Source of the DNA: Mucilaginibacter sp. CSA2-8R
GTDB taxonomy: Bacteria; Bacteroidota; Bacteroidia; Sphingobacteriales; Sphingobacteriaceae
Direction: 5' to 3'
DNA length: 64,000 nt
Assembly (NCBI RefSeq): GCF_038806765.1
Contig: NZ_CP152389.1
Coordinates: forward strand, 806,001-870,000
The position numbers and the translations under genes are program-made. Of this stretch, positions 45,741 to 53,504 are shown in pieces. How positions within the stretch are numbered: the stretch's first letter is position 1; each line of letters begins with the position of its first letter. The notes beneath the pieces were generated by a model. It was not told the DNA's origin and did not search any database. It saw only the letters and a program-made list of their open reading frames with translations.

Positions 45741-46337
45741 ATGAAGAGGAAACTTTATTGGGTTAAGCTTTTTTTTGAATTCATTAGATGCTCTCCGCAT
45801 ATTCTGGTATTCAGCGTTCACAGAAATAAGGAACTGATTAAGGCGGACATTGAGCGCTGGCTAAAAGTATTTGGTCTGCCGTATGGTTACACAACGGGGC
45901 TGGTTCATTTATTAGGATCTTTTCCGGAGTTTAGAAACTTATTTTATAAGCGGGTGGGTATCTGGAAAGTACTTTTGAACATAATATGTCCCAAGCTATC
46001 GTCGCTTTATATTTATGCAGATCATATTGGTAAGGGCTTGTTCATTCAGCACGGTTTTGCCACCATTATTGCTGCCAAATCTATAGGCGATAACTGCTGG
46101 ATTAATCAACAGGTAACTATTGGCTACTCAAATGATACGGATATGCCTACTTTGGGCAATAATGTAACAATTAATGCAGGCGCTAAGGTAATTGGTAATG
46201 TTACTATAGGAGATAACAGCGTTGTAGGTGCCAATGCCGTAGTAGTTAAGAATGTACCCGCCAATTGTACGGTGGTAGGTATACCGGCTTATATTGTTAA
46301 GCGCGATGGGATGAGGGTAAATGAGAAATTGGTGTAG
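45741..46337 (+). CDS. Serine acetyltransferase-like hexapeptide transferase
   Basis: This 198-residue protein has the left-handed parallel beta-helix of hexapeptide acyltransferases in its C-terminal half: IGKGLFIQHGFATIIAAKSIGDN, GNNVTINAGAKVIGNVTIGDNSV and GVNAVV-like VGANAVVVKNVP. The helical N-terminal half (about 1-90) suggests the CysE-like subgroup, but the substrate could also be a sugar. A GTG five codons upstream is possible; the ATG at 45741 is preferred because MKRKLYWVK is a normal start. Confidence 0.83.
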   Translation: MKRKLYWVKLFFEFIRCSPHILVFSVHRNKELIKADIERWLKVFGLPYGYTTGLVHLLGSFPEFRNLFYKRVGIWKVLLNIICPKLSSLYIYADHIGKGLFIQHGFATIIAAKSIGDNCWINQQVTIGYSNDTDMPTLGNNVTINAGAKVIGNVTIGDNSVVGANAVVVKNVPANCTVVGIPAYIVKRDGMRVNEKLV

Positions 46338-46497
46338 ATGAAAATTGATTTTGCATCTGATTAGTCGAATAAATAGGTTAGTGCTACAATAGGAATTTAA
46401 GGAGGCACAATTGTTATTTCCTTCTAATTAATTATTATTCCTTATAGATTTAAGCTAAAATTCAACTTAAAATCTTACGACTTTACTCTACGTCTCG

Positions 46498-46836
46498 GTG
46501 GGAGCGCCTGAAATTTTGATTATTATATTTTTCGTAATTGGCCTTGTTGTGTATTTCATCCCGGCTTTTGTTGGCAGAAACAAGCGCGACCGCATGGGAA
46601 TTACGCTTTTAAATTTGTTTTTAGGATGGTCGATACTGGGCTGGATTGGGGCGTTAATATGGGCAGTTACATCTGAACGTAAGGATGCGCCGATGATTTA
46701 CCATAATCCGTTTCAGCCGGTGGCAACGCCCGCATCAAACACCGAACAGTTAATGGAATACAAAAAGCTGCTGGATGCCGGTGCAATTACTCAGGAAGAG
46801 TTTGACCAACAAAAATTAAAACTGTTAGCAGTTTAG
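46498..46836 (+). CDS. Superinfection-immunity-like membrane protein with SHOCT domain
   Basis: This 112-residue protein has two transmembrane helices (about 5-24 and 37-58) resembling the superinfection immunity (Imm) family: ILIIIFFVIGLVVYFIPAF and LLNLFLGWSILGWIGALIWA. A C-terminal SHOCT segment follows (QLMEYKKLLDAGAITQEEFD), a module that usually mediates oligomerisation. The start must be GTG at 46498 because a TAA lies in frame at 46468 with no ATG between. The phage role of the name-giving family is not implied. Confidence 0.8.
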   Translation: MGAPEILIIIFFVIGLVVYFIPAFVGRNKRDRMGITLLNLFLGWSILGWIGALIWAVTSERKDAPMIYHNPFQPVATPASNTEQLMEYKKLLDAGAITQEEFDQQKLKLLAV

Positions 46837-46872
46837 TTGGCATCTATAAGCAGATTTGCACAACATTATAAG

Positions 46873-46916
46873 ATAAGAAAGCCGTTCCTTTTATCATCAA
46901 GGAACGGCTTTCTTAT
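46873..46916. terminator. Strong bidirectional terminator before trxB
   Basis: Perfect 18-bp arms (ATAAGAAAGCCGTTCCTT and complement) around an 8-nt loop, then T-rich sequence on both strands. Confidence 0.9.
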
Positions 46917-46932
46917 TTTATAAGAATTTATT

Positions 46933-47898
46933 TTAAGAATGAGCTATCATTTCTTCAGCTTCTTTGTCGGCCAAGTAGCGTTCGGCATCTAAGGCCGCCA
47001 TACAGCCGGTTCCGGCTGCGGTTACAGCTTGGCGATAAACGTTGTCCTGAGCATCTCCACAGCAAAACACACCTTCAATATTGGTTTGGGTAGTACCCGG
47101 CTTAGTTAAAATATAGCCAGTTTCGTCCATATCAATAAGCCCTTTAAATATATCAGTGTTTGGGTGGTGACCAATGGCCACAAAAAAGCCGGTTACATCT
47201 AATACTTTCTCTTCCTGAGTTTGATTGTTGATAATAGCAACGCCGTTTACGCCTTGTTCGTTTCCTAAAATCTCTTTAGTCTCGGTATTATAAATAACTT
47301 CAATATTAGGCGTATTTAATACCCGGGTTACCATAGCTTTAGAAGCACGGAATTCATCCCGACGTACCAGCATATACACCTTGCGGCAAAGTTTAGCCAG
47401 GTAAGTTGCTTCTTCGGCAGCTGTATCCCCAGCACCTACAATGGCGATGTCCTGTCCGCGGAAAAAGAAACCATCACAAACGGCGCAAGCTGATACACCA
47501 AAACCGTTATATTTTTGTTCAGACTCCAAACCTAACCATTTGGCCGATGCTCCGGTCGAAATGATAACTGTGTCGGCTAGAATAGTTTTTACTTCATCAA
47601 CCACCACTTTGTGGGGCAAACTCGAAAAATCAACCGAGCTCACATAACCAAAACGGATATCAGTGCCGAAACGCTCTGCCTGTTTGCGAAAGTCTTCCAT
47701 CATCTCCGGGCCCATGATGCCACTCGGATAGCCAGGGAAATTTTCAACATCAGTAGTTTGGGTAAGTTGCCCTCCGGCCAGCATACCGGTATATAAAACA
47801 GGCTTCAGATCGGCACGTGCCGCATAAATAGCCGCCGTATAACCGGCAGGACCTGAACCTATAATTAAACATTTTACATGTTCTGTATCTTGAGACAT
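46933..47898 (-). CDS. trxB: Thioredoxin reductase
   Basis: TrxB is the FAD/NADPH enzyme that reduces thioredoxin. The 321-residue product has the FAD motif IIGSGPAGYTAAIYAARA, the redox motif CAVCDGFFF (CxxC) near residues 137-140, the NADPH motif VGAGDTAAEEATYL and the C-terminal GCMAALDAERYL. Length and motif order are those of the low-molecular-weight type. Confidence 0.97.
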   Translation of the reverse strand: MSQDTEHVKCLIIGSGPAGYTAAIYAARADLKPVLYTGMLAGGQLTQTTDVENFPGYPSGIMGPEMMEDFRKQAERFGTDIRFGYVSSVDFSSLPHKVVVDEVKTILADTVIISTGASAKWLGLESEQKYNGFGVSACAVCDGFFFRGQDIAIVGAGDTAAEEATYLAKLCRKVYMLVRRDEFRASKAMVTRVLNTPNIEVIYNTETKEILGNEQGVNGVAIINNQTQEEKVLDVTGFFVAIGHHPNTDIFKGLIDMDETGYILTKPGTTQTNIEGVFCCGDAQDNVYRQAVTAAGTGCMAALDAERYLADKEAEEMIAHS

Positions 47899-48110
47899 CG
47901 GCGTAATATTAAGCTACAAATTTAAGCTTTTAATACTACTGAGCAAATGTTATACCGTCAATAGATTGCCATGCTTTAACTGACAAATTGCCTGTATAAG
48001 CATCTTGTACTTTAATTTATTTTTAATAAATCAAAGCGGGGTTATGTAAACTTATTATTACATTTACCGTTAAAGGCATAAGCAGAAAAGATTAAAAGGA
48101 GGGACGATAA

Positions 48111-48233
48111 ATGCTAATCATGACCATTATTTACTTGTGTAAAAAATATGATGTAGTGGGCTGGTTAAAAAAGCGTGCAGCCATTGTTAAAGTAAATTAC
48201 GCTGTGAGTGAAGTGAAATCTCCCTGGATTTAA
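48111..48233 (+). CDS. Candidate small protein, 40 residues
   Basis: I do not recognise this ORF. It starts at ATG 48111 with an excellent Shine-Dalgarno (AAAAGGAGG, 8-9 nt upstream) and ends with TAA at 48231-48233. The product begins MLIMTIIYLCKKYDVVGWL, so a short hydrophobic N-terminus is followed by a basic middle (WLKKRAAIVK). Such strong ribosome binding sites are rare in this window, which is the main argument that it is translated. It may instead be chance or a remnant. Confidence 0.4.
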   Translation: MLIMTIIYLCKKYDVVGWLKKRAAIVKVNYAVSEVKSPWI

Positions 48234-48438
48234 ATAAATAAATTGCGTCTGCAATTGCGTCAAAATCCTGTTTTATATTTTATTAAAAGCGCTATTGATA
48301 GCCTCCTGTTGCTGGTTTGCTTTCACAAATGCAGCATAGCTGCGCAAATAATATAAACAAGTCGCCAATTCGAGGCAGCGAATTTGTTTAATCAATCCAA
48401 CAAAAATATTTAGCAAAGGTGAACGGTGTAATAGGTAA

Positions 48439-48470
48439 TTTAAACTAAGGCCATAGTTTTTTAAACTAAG
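48439..48470. repeat. Direct repeat TTTAAACTAAG spaced 21 bp
   Basis: Identical 11-mers at 48439-48449 and 48460-48470, two helical turns apart, in the leader of the 82-residue gene. This is the geometry of a tandem operator. Confidence 0.55.
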
Positions 48471-48629
48471 TTTGAAAAAACTTGTTGAATAGCAGAACGT
48501 AAATTAACAAACACTACAGTTTAAATTTTAACAGCGCAACCGTCAGGGTGGAAAATCCGTAAGTTGTTGGCAAGGTAGCTCGCAAATAATGCGTTGCTTA
48601 CCATTTATTTGCGTTTGATATAAATTTTA

Positions 48630-48878
48630 ATGTTAAGCCGTTATACAAAGATGCAACAAACAGAACTTGATTATTTTGCCAGGCTGGTAGAAGAACAGCG
48701 CCTAAAGCAAACCATATTTAACACGCATATCCAGCTCGAATTTTTGAGTCTAGAAGAAGAGGGTGCTACCGAAAAAAACTACCGGCAGCAGCACATGAAA
48801 CAGCTGGCTAACCGTATTGTACAAATTAACCATTTGCTGGATCCATGGTTAAATGCCGTAGAACTTGATTTTGAATAA
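48630..48878 (+). CDS. Small helical protein of unknown function
   Basis: This 82-residue, charged and probably all-helical protein contains LDYFARLVEEQRLKQTIFNTH and KQLANRIVQINHLLDPWL. I do not recognise a family. No signal peptide or membrane segment is visible, so it should be cytosolic. The start could be ATG 48630 or the ATG 7 codons later (MQQTELDYF). It converges on the LOG gene with a 16-nt gap and follows the gene-poor stretch. Confidence 0.6.
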   Translation: MLSRYTKMQQTELDYFARLVEEQRLKQTIFNTHIQLEFLSLEEEGATEKNYRQQHMKQLANRIVQINHLLDPWLNAVELDFE

Positions 48879-48894
48879 AAACCGTATTTACCTG

Positions 48895-49479
48895 TTAAGT
48901 CAGGTTTTGTTCTTTAAACCATACCTCGTCAGGTTTAGCGCTAAAATTGCCCATCAAATTAATTAATTCTACCGGACTGGCTGACGAAAGTACCAGTTCG
49001 CGGTTTAGGGGCTTCAAAAAGCGATGCTCAACCATTACATCCATTTGCTTAAGCAAAAAGTCGTAAAATCCGTTTACGTTTAAAATGCCTATGGGCTTTT
49101 GATGCAAACCTAATTGCAGCCAGGTAAGCACTTCAAAAAACTCTTCAAGTGTACCAAATCCTCCCGGCAGGGTAATTATACCGTCGCACAAATCGTTCAT
49201 CATTTGCTTGCGCTGGTGCATGTTTTGCACCACGTGCAGTTCGGTTAATCCGGTATGCCCAACTTCTTTATTCAGTAAAAACTCGGGTATAACTCCAATA
49301 GCTTTACCACCCCTTTTTAAAACAGCGTCGGCTATCATGCCCATTACGCCAACCCGACCGCCACCAAAAATTAAGCTAATATTACGGCTTACCATTATTT
49401 CGGCCAATTGCTCAACCGCTTCGGTAAGCAAAGGGTCGCCGTTAAAATTGGCTCCGCAAAAAACACAAATCGATTTCAT
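48895..49479 (-). CDS. LOG-family (TIGR00730) Rossmann-fold protein
   Basis: This 194-residue protein has the LOG family signature PGGFGTLEEFFEVLTW (PGGxGTxxE) near residue 104. The N-terminal SICVFCGANFNGDP and GGGRVGVMGMIADAVL are also typical. Family members release the free base from nucleoside 5'-monophosphates, as cytokinin-activating phosphoribohydrolases in plants. In bacteria the physiological substrate is usually unclear. It is monocistronic as far as I can see. Confidence 0.93.
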   Translation of the reverse strand: MKSICVFCGANFNGDPLLTEAVEQLAEIMVSRNISLIFGGGRVGVMGMIADAVLKRGGKAIGVIPEFLLNKEVGHTGLTELHVVQNMHQRKQMMNDLCDGIITLPGGFGTLEEFFEVLTWLQLGLHQKPIGILNVNGFYDFLLKQMDVMVEHRFLKPLNRELVLSSASPVELINLMGNFSAKPDEVWFKEQNLT

Positions 49480-49598
49480 AAAATATTGGGATGGTGGGTA
49501 GTATAATGCATAAACGGGTTAGCAAATAAAACCTCTTGACGGTTATGGTTTATAAGAGTATCGACTTATCACCTAAAAGTCAAGACGCTGATGAGATA

Positions 49599-51947
49599 TT
49601 ACGGCGTTGTTTTCCGCGATTCTTGCATAGGGTTGCCGCCTGTGCTGGCACCACGAATTACGTTTTGCTGTTTAAACAGCTCAAAACGGGTAGGAGTGTA
49701 TTCTCTTGGCCAGCTGTTGTTACTTTCGTTAATGTCGGCTGTTTCGCGGTAAGGGTCCAGCTTAATGCCTTTTACTTCTTTGGTTTTAGCAAATACCTTG
49801 GTTACATTTAACTCGTTATGGCGCCAAATATAGGCTGATATTTTTTCAAGTTCTTTGCTGCCGTCGGCGTAGGTCCATTCAATAAACAAAGGCATAGGTA
49901 GGCCCCCTTTATTGCTGAAACTGATTTCGTAAAAAAAGTTCTTACTTCCAAAAAATTGTTTCTCCTCCGGGCTTAATGCGTTGAACATAGCCTGATAGCT
50001 TTGCTGGGTTACGGGCGTTGCTGCAAAGCGGTCCCATTTGTAGTAAAAATCTTGCAAAGCAGTGTCGGCCTCTACGGCAAAGCGGGTGCCATTCTGCTGG
50101 TTGCGGGTAGTACTGATGTTTTGCAAATTGCGGTCAAACTGGGCACGGTCATAAGTAGACTCTACCTGCGGGTTTTTAGTGTTTAATCGATAGTATTTAA
50201 CACTGTCAACCGAAATATCAACCGGGTCGGTACCATAAAACCAGCCTCTCCAAAACCAGTCTAAATCTACCGCCGAAGCATCTTCCATCGTACGGAAAAA
50301 ATCACTTGGTGTTGGGTGCTTAAAAGCCCAGCGGCGCGAGTAAGTTTTAAAAGCGTAGTCAAATAACTCGCGGCCCATTACTGTTTCGCGCAAAATGTTT
50401 AGCGCGGTGGCCGGTTTTGCATAGGCGTTAGGGCCAAAGCGCTGTATATTTTCCGAGTTGGTCATGATAGGTTCTAACTCGTTTTTAGGCAGCTTCATGT
50501 AATCTACAATTTTATAGGCCGGGCCACGGTTTGACGGAAAATTAGGGTCCCATTCCTGCTCGGTTAAATACTGGCAAAAAGTATTCAATCCTTCGTCCAT
50601 CCAGGTCCACTGGCGCTCGTCGGAGTTCACAATCATCGGAAAAAAGTTGTGACCCACCTCATGGATAATTACACCGATCATGCCGTTTTTGGTAGCTTCG
50701 CTGTAGGTGCCGTCTTTTTCGGCACGGCCGTAATTAAAACAAATCATCGGGTATTCCATACCGTTTGATGCCTCAACCGAAGTAGCGCAAGGATAAGGGT
50801 AGGGGATAGTATGCTTTGAGTACGTTTTAAGGGTGTGAGCAACAACCTTGGTAGAGTAACGGCGATAAAGTGGGTAAGCCTCTGGTCCATACACCGACAT
50901 GGCCATTACTTTTCGGCCGCCATCAATCTGCGTAGCCATTGCATCCCATACTACACGGCGGGAAGATACCCAGGCAAAATCGCGTACATTTTCGGCATGC
51001 CAGTTCCATGTTTTGCGGGCGGTAGCATGACCTTTTAAAGCGTTTTTGGCTTCGGCCAGGGTAACTACTTCTACCGGCTCTTTATAAGAGGTTTGTGCCT
51101 GCTGCCAGCGTTTGTATTGAGCTGCGGTTAACACCGAGCTATAGTTAGAGCATTGGCCAGTACCATCAATTACATGGTCGGCCGGTACGTTAATGGCTAC
51201 TTTAAAGTCGCCGAACGCTAGGGCAAACTCGCCACGACCGGTAAACTGTTTGTTTTGCCAGCCCTGAAAATCGCTGTATACGGCCATTCGCGGATACCAC
51301 TGTGCCATAGTATACAGGTAGTTTTTATCTTCCGGAAAGTATTCGTAACCGCCGCGTCCGCCAATGGTTAAGCGGTCAGAGATGTTATACCACCAGGCAA
51401 TTTTAAACGTAAACTTTTGGCCCGGCTGCAGCGTTTGCGGCAGCTCAATGCGCATCATGGTTTCGTTAATAGTATATTTAAGCGTATTGCCCGATCCGTC
51501 TTTGGCACTTACAATGTGGTTGCCTAAATCCAGGTTATGGCCCATGATGGTTTGCAACTGCCGAAGGCTCATGCGATCTTGCATGCGGCTTTCGTCAAAC
51601 TTAGCGCTTTCGGCATCTTTTTTATGCTGATTTTCGTCTAACTGTAACCAAAGATAGGTAAGCGCATCGGGCGAGTTGTTGTAGTAAGTAATGGTTTCGG
51701 TACCATCCAGTCTTTGCTTATCATCATCAAGTTTGGCTGCAATGTCGTAGTCTGCTTTTTGCTGCCAGTATTTAGGGCCGGGGGCACCCGATGCCGAACG
51801 GTACATGTTAGGGTCGGCCAGGTAAGTGCTGCCCAACTGTTCAAATTTATTACCGTGATTTGAGCCCGGATTATTTTCAATTACCTGGGCCTGTAGTGCC
51901 GAAGTTAGCAGAAGCGAACCTGCCAGTAAGCTGTAGAGTTTTTTCAT
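49599..51947 (-). CDS. M1-family metallopeptidase
   Basis: This 782-residue secreted zinc peptidase has a signal peptide (about 1-20), an N-terminal beta domain and the zinc motif HEVGHNF (HExxH) near residue 432. The third ligand lies in WMDEGLNTFCQYL about 18 residues later. The GxMEN exopeptidase motif is replaced by ASNGMEYPMI, so exact specificity is uncertain. The start overlaps the hupE gene by 4 nt, so the two are co-transcribed from the minus strand. Confidence 0.92.
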   Translation of the reverse strand: MKKLYSLLAGSLLLTSALQAQVIENNPGSNHGNKFEQLGSTYLADPNMYRSASGAPGPKYWQQKADYDIAAKLDDDKQRLDGTETITYYNNSPDALTYLWLQLDENQHKKDAESAKFDESRMQDRMSLRQLQTIMGHNLDLGNHIVSAKDGSGNTLKYTINETMMRIELPQTLQPGQKFTFKIAWWYNISDRLTIGGRGGYEYFPEDKNYLYTMAQWYPRMAVYSDFQGWQNKQFTGRGEFALAFGDFKVAINVPADHVIDGTGQCSNYSSVLTAAQYKRWQQAQTSYKEPVEVVTLAEAKNALKGHATARKTWNWHAENVRDFAWVSSRRVVWDAMATQIDGGRKVMAMSVYGPEAYPLYRRYSTKVVAHTLKTYSKHTIPYPYPCATSVEASNGMEYPMICFNYGRAEKDGTYSEATKNGMIGVIIHEVGHNFFPMIVNSDERQWTWMDEGLNTFCQYLTEQEWDPNFPSNRGPAYKIVDYMKLPKNELEPIMTNSENIQRFGPNAYAKPATALNILRETVMGRELFDYAFKTYSRRWAFKHPTPSDFFRTMEDASAVDLDWFWRGWFYGTDPVDISVDSVKYYRLNTKNPQVESTYDRAQFDRNLQNISTTRNQQNGTRFAVEADTALQDFYYKWDRFAATPVTQQSYQAMFNALSPEEKQFFGSKNFFYEISFSNKGGLPMPLFIEWTYADGSKELEKISAYIWRHNELNVTKVFAKTKEVKGIKLDPYRETADINESNNSWPREYTPTRFELFKQQNVIRGASTGGNPMQESRKTTP

Positions 51948-52534
51948 CTAAAATGGATTAAGGCATAGCGCTCTATGCACATAATTAACGCTATGCCAAA
52001 TATAGCAGATGACAGGAACAATGTCCATTCGCGGCGCTGTATTTTAATAATGTTAAGTAAAATAAATGATACGGTTAACACGCACAGTACAATCAGCACT
52101 TGGCCAAATTCTAATCCTAAATTAAAAGCCAGCAACTGAGGTACAATATTGGTACTGCGACCCAAAAGGCTTTTTAAGTAATTAGAAAAGCCCAAACCAT
52201 GTATCAGCCCAAAAAACAAGGCAAGTGCGTAAGACAGGCGCAGAGTGCCAGGCGTTTTTCTTTTGTTTTTAATGTTGATAAAGCTGGTAATTACAATGGT
52301 AACAGGAATCAAAAACTCGATGAGTGAGGTATTCACATGCAAGATATTGATAACACTTAATGCTAAGGTTATAGAGTGCCCTGCGGTAAAGGCGGTTACT
52401 AAAATGAGCACTTTGCGCCAATCGGCCAATACGTAAGTGCCGCACAGTACGGTTACAAATAAAATATGATCGTACCCTTGCCAGTCGCAGATGTGCTGCC
52501 ACCCTAACTTAAAGTACAACGGAAAATCGTGCAT
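51944..52534 (-). CDS. HupE/UreJ-family membrane protein
   Basis: This 196-residue protein has about six transmembrane helices. It carries the family pattern GWQHICDWQGYDHILFV near the N-terminus, FTAGHSITLALSV and FGLIHGLGFSNYL. The paired histidines of HupE/UreJ/RcnA-like nickel or cobalt permeases are present (GYDHILF, GHSITL, IHGLGF). It sits upstream of and overlapping an M1 peptidase, divergent from a DUF6702 gene. Metal transport is inferred from the family. Confidence 0.88.
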   Translation of the reverse strand: MHDFPLYFKLGWQHICDWQGYDHILFVTVLCGTYVLADWRKVLILVTAFTAGHSITLALSVINILHVNTSLIEFLIPVTIVITSFINIKNKRKTPGTLRLSYALALFFGLIHGLGFSNYLKSLLGRSTNIVPQLLAFNLGLEFGQVLIVLCVLTVSFILLNIIKIQRREWTLFLSSAIFGIALIMCIERYALIHFR

Positions 52535-52602
52535 GTGCTAAAAGTATTAATTGCCGATAATAATAGTTTATTTTGTAGTTAGTTGATGCAATTCTATTCA
52601 GT

Positions 52603-53079
52603 ATGTTACAATGCCTGTTCTTTACCTGGTTTGCTATATTTCATCCGTTTTATGTAAGCGTAACCGAAATTAATCACAATGCCCGCACGCAGGCTATTGA
52701 GATTAGCTGCCGTATGTTTTATGATGATTTAGAGCATGTGCTTGAAAAGCAGTACCATGTACAGTTAGATATAGTAAAACCTGCCAACAAAGAACAGCTT
52801 AAGCAAATCATGAACGATTACGTGCACAAGCACTTAATTATTAAGGTAGATGGTAAAGTACTGAACCCTTCTTTTTTAGGTTACGAAATACAGGAGGATG
52901 GCGCCTGGGCTTACTTGGAGGCAAAAGGTATTAGCAAAGCGCAAAAAATTGAAGTGCACGACGACTTGTTGTACACCGAGCATGCCGAACAAATAAACAT
53001 GCTGCATGTTACCGCAAAAGGCGAACGCAAAAGCACCAAACTGGACAATCCGGATGCCAATGCTGGCTTTAACTTTTAA
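52603..53079 (+). CDS. DUF6702-family exported protein
   Basis: This 158-residue protein has a hydrophobic N-terminus (MLQCLFFTWFAIFHPFYV) that may act as a signal. It then carries the family pattern FYVSVTEINHNARTQAIEISCRMFYDDLE and a C-terminal LDNPDANAGFNF. DUF6702 members occur widely in Bacteroidota and often sit near HupE/M1 peptidase genes, as they do here. Function unknown. The 68-nt gap to hupE is a divergent promoter region. The PH-like gene follows after 5 nt. Confidence 0.82.
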   Translation: MLQCLFFTWFAIFHPFYVSVTEINHNARTQAIEISCRMFYDDLEHVLEKQYHVQLDIVKPANKEQLKQIMNDYVHKHLIIKVDGKVLNPSFLGYEIQEDGAWAYLEAKGISKAQKIEVHDDLLYTEHAEQINMLHVTAKGERKSTKLDNPDANAGFNF

Positions 53080-53084
53080 ACCAG

Positions 53085-53504
53085 ATGATATTTAAATCGG
53101 GCAAAGCAGTATGGGTGAGTTTGCTTATCTGGGGAGTAGTCGCGCTGATGGTTTTTAACGCCTTTCAGGTAATTACCGACCAATCGAACGATCCGTTTTA
53201 TCTCATTTTTACTGTTCTGATTACCGCTTTCCTTTTATGGATTTGGTTTGGTACCTATTATATTATTGACGGCCAACAGCTCAAATACCGTTCGGGGCCA
53301 ATAAATGGCAGTATCCCGGTAGCCAGTATTCGTAAAATTACCACGGGTAAAACCAGTTTTATAGGATTAAAACCATCGCTTGATACCCACGGCTGCGTGT
53401 TGGCTTATAACAAGTATGACGAAATTTACCTATCGCCTAAAAATCAGGACTTGTTTGTGCAAGAGCTTGTGAAAATAAATCCTGCCATTGAGGTGGTCAC
53501 TTAA
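53085..53504 (+). CDS. Bacterial PH-like membrane protein
   Basis: This 139-residue protein has two transmembrane helices (about 10-28 and 38-60) and a C-terminal bacterial PH-like domain (about 62-135). The latter shows YYIIDGQQLKYRSGPINGSI, SIRKITTGKTSFIGLKPSLD and YDEIYLSPKNQDLFVQELV, fitting the DUF1200/bPH_4 type. It probably forms an operon with the DUF6702 gene. Its stop codon overlaps that of the convergent sensor gene (53501-53504). Confidence 0.8.
   Translation: MIFKSGKAVWVSLLIWGVVALMVFNAFQVITDQSNDPFYLIFTVLITAFLLWIWFGTYYIIDGQQLKYRSGPINGSIPVASIRKITTGKTSFIGLKPSLDTHGCVLAYNKYDEIYLSPKNQDLFVQELVKINPAIEVVT

Larger units (their letters stand above)
47899..48629. other. 730-bp gene-poor region with repeats and a small ORF
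   Basis: This is the longest non-coding stretch of the window. It contains a 40-codon ORF with a strong Shine-Dalgarno (48111-48233), an exact direct repeat TTTAAACTAAG at 48439 and 48460 (21 bp apart), two copies of CGCAAATAAT (48343 and 48581) and a 9-bp inverted repeat (48581-48589 with 48605-48613). An unannotated regulatory RNA could hide here. Confidence 0.5.

Noticed and set aside
46498..46836. Superinfection-immunity domain as evidence of a prophage
   Set aside because: No phage genes nearby; this family is widespread in ordinary chromosomes.
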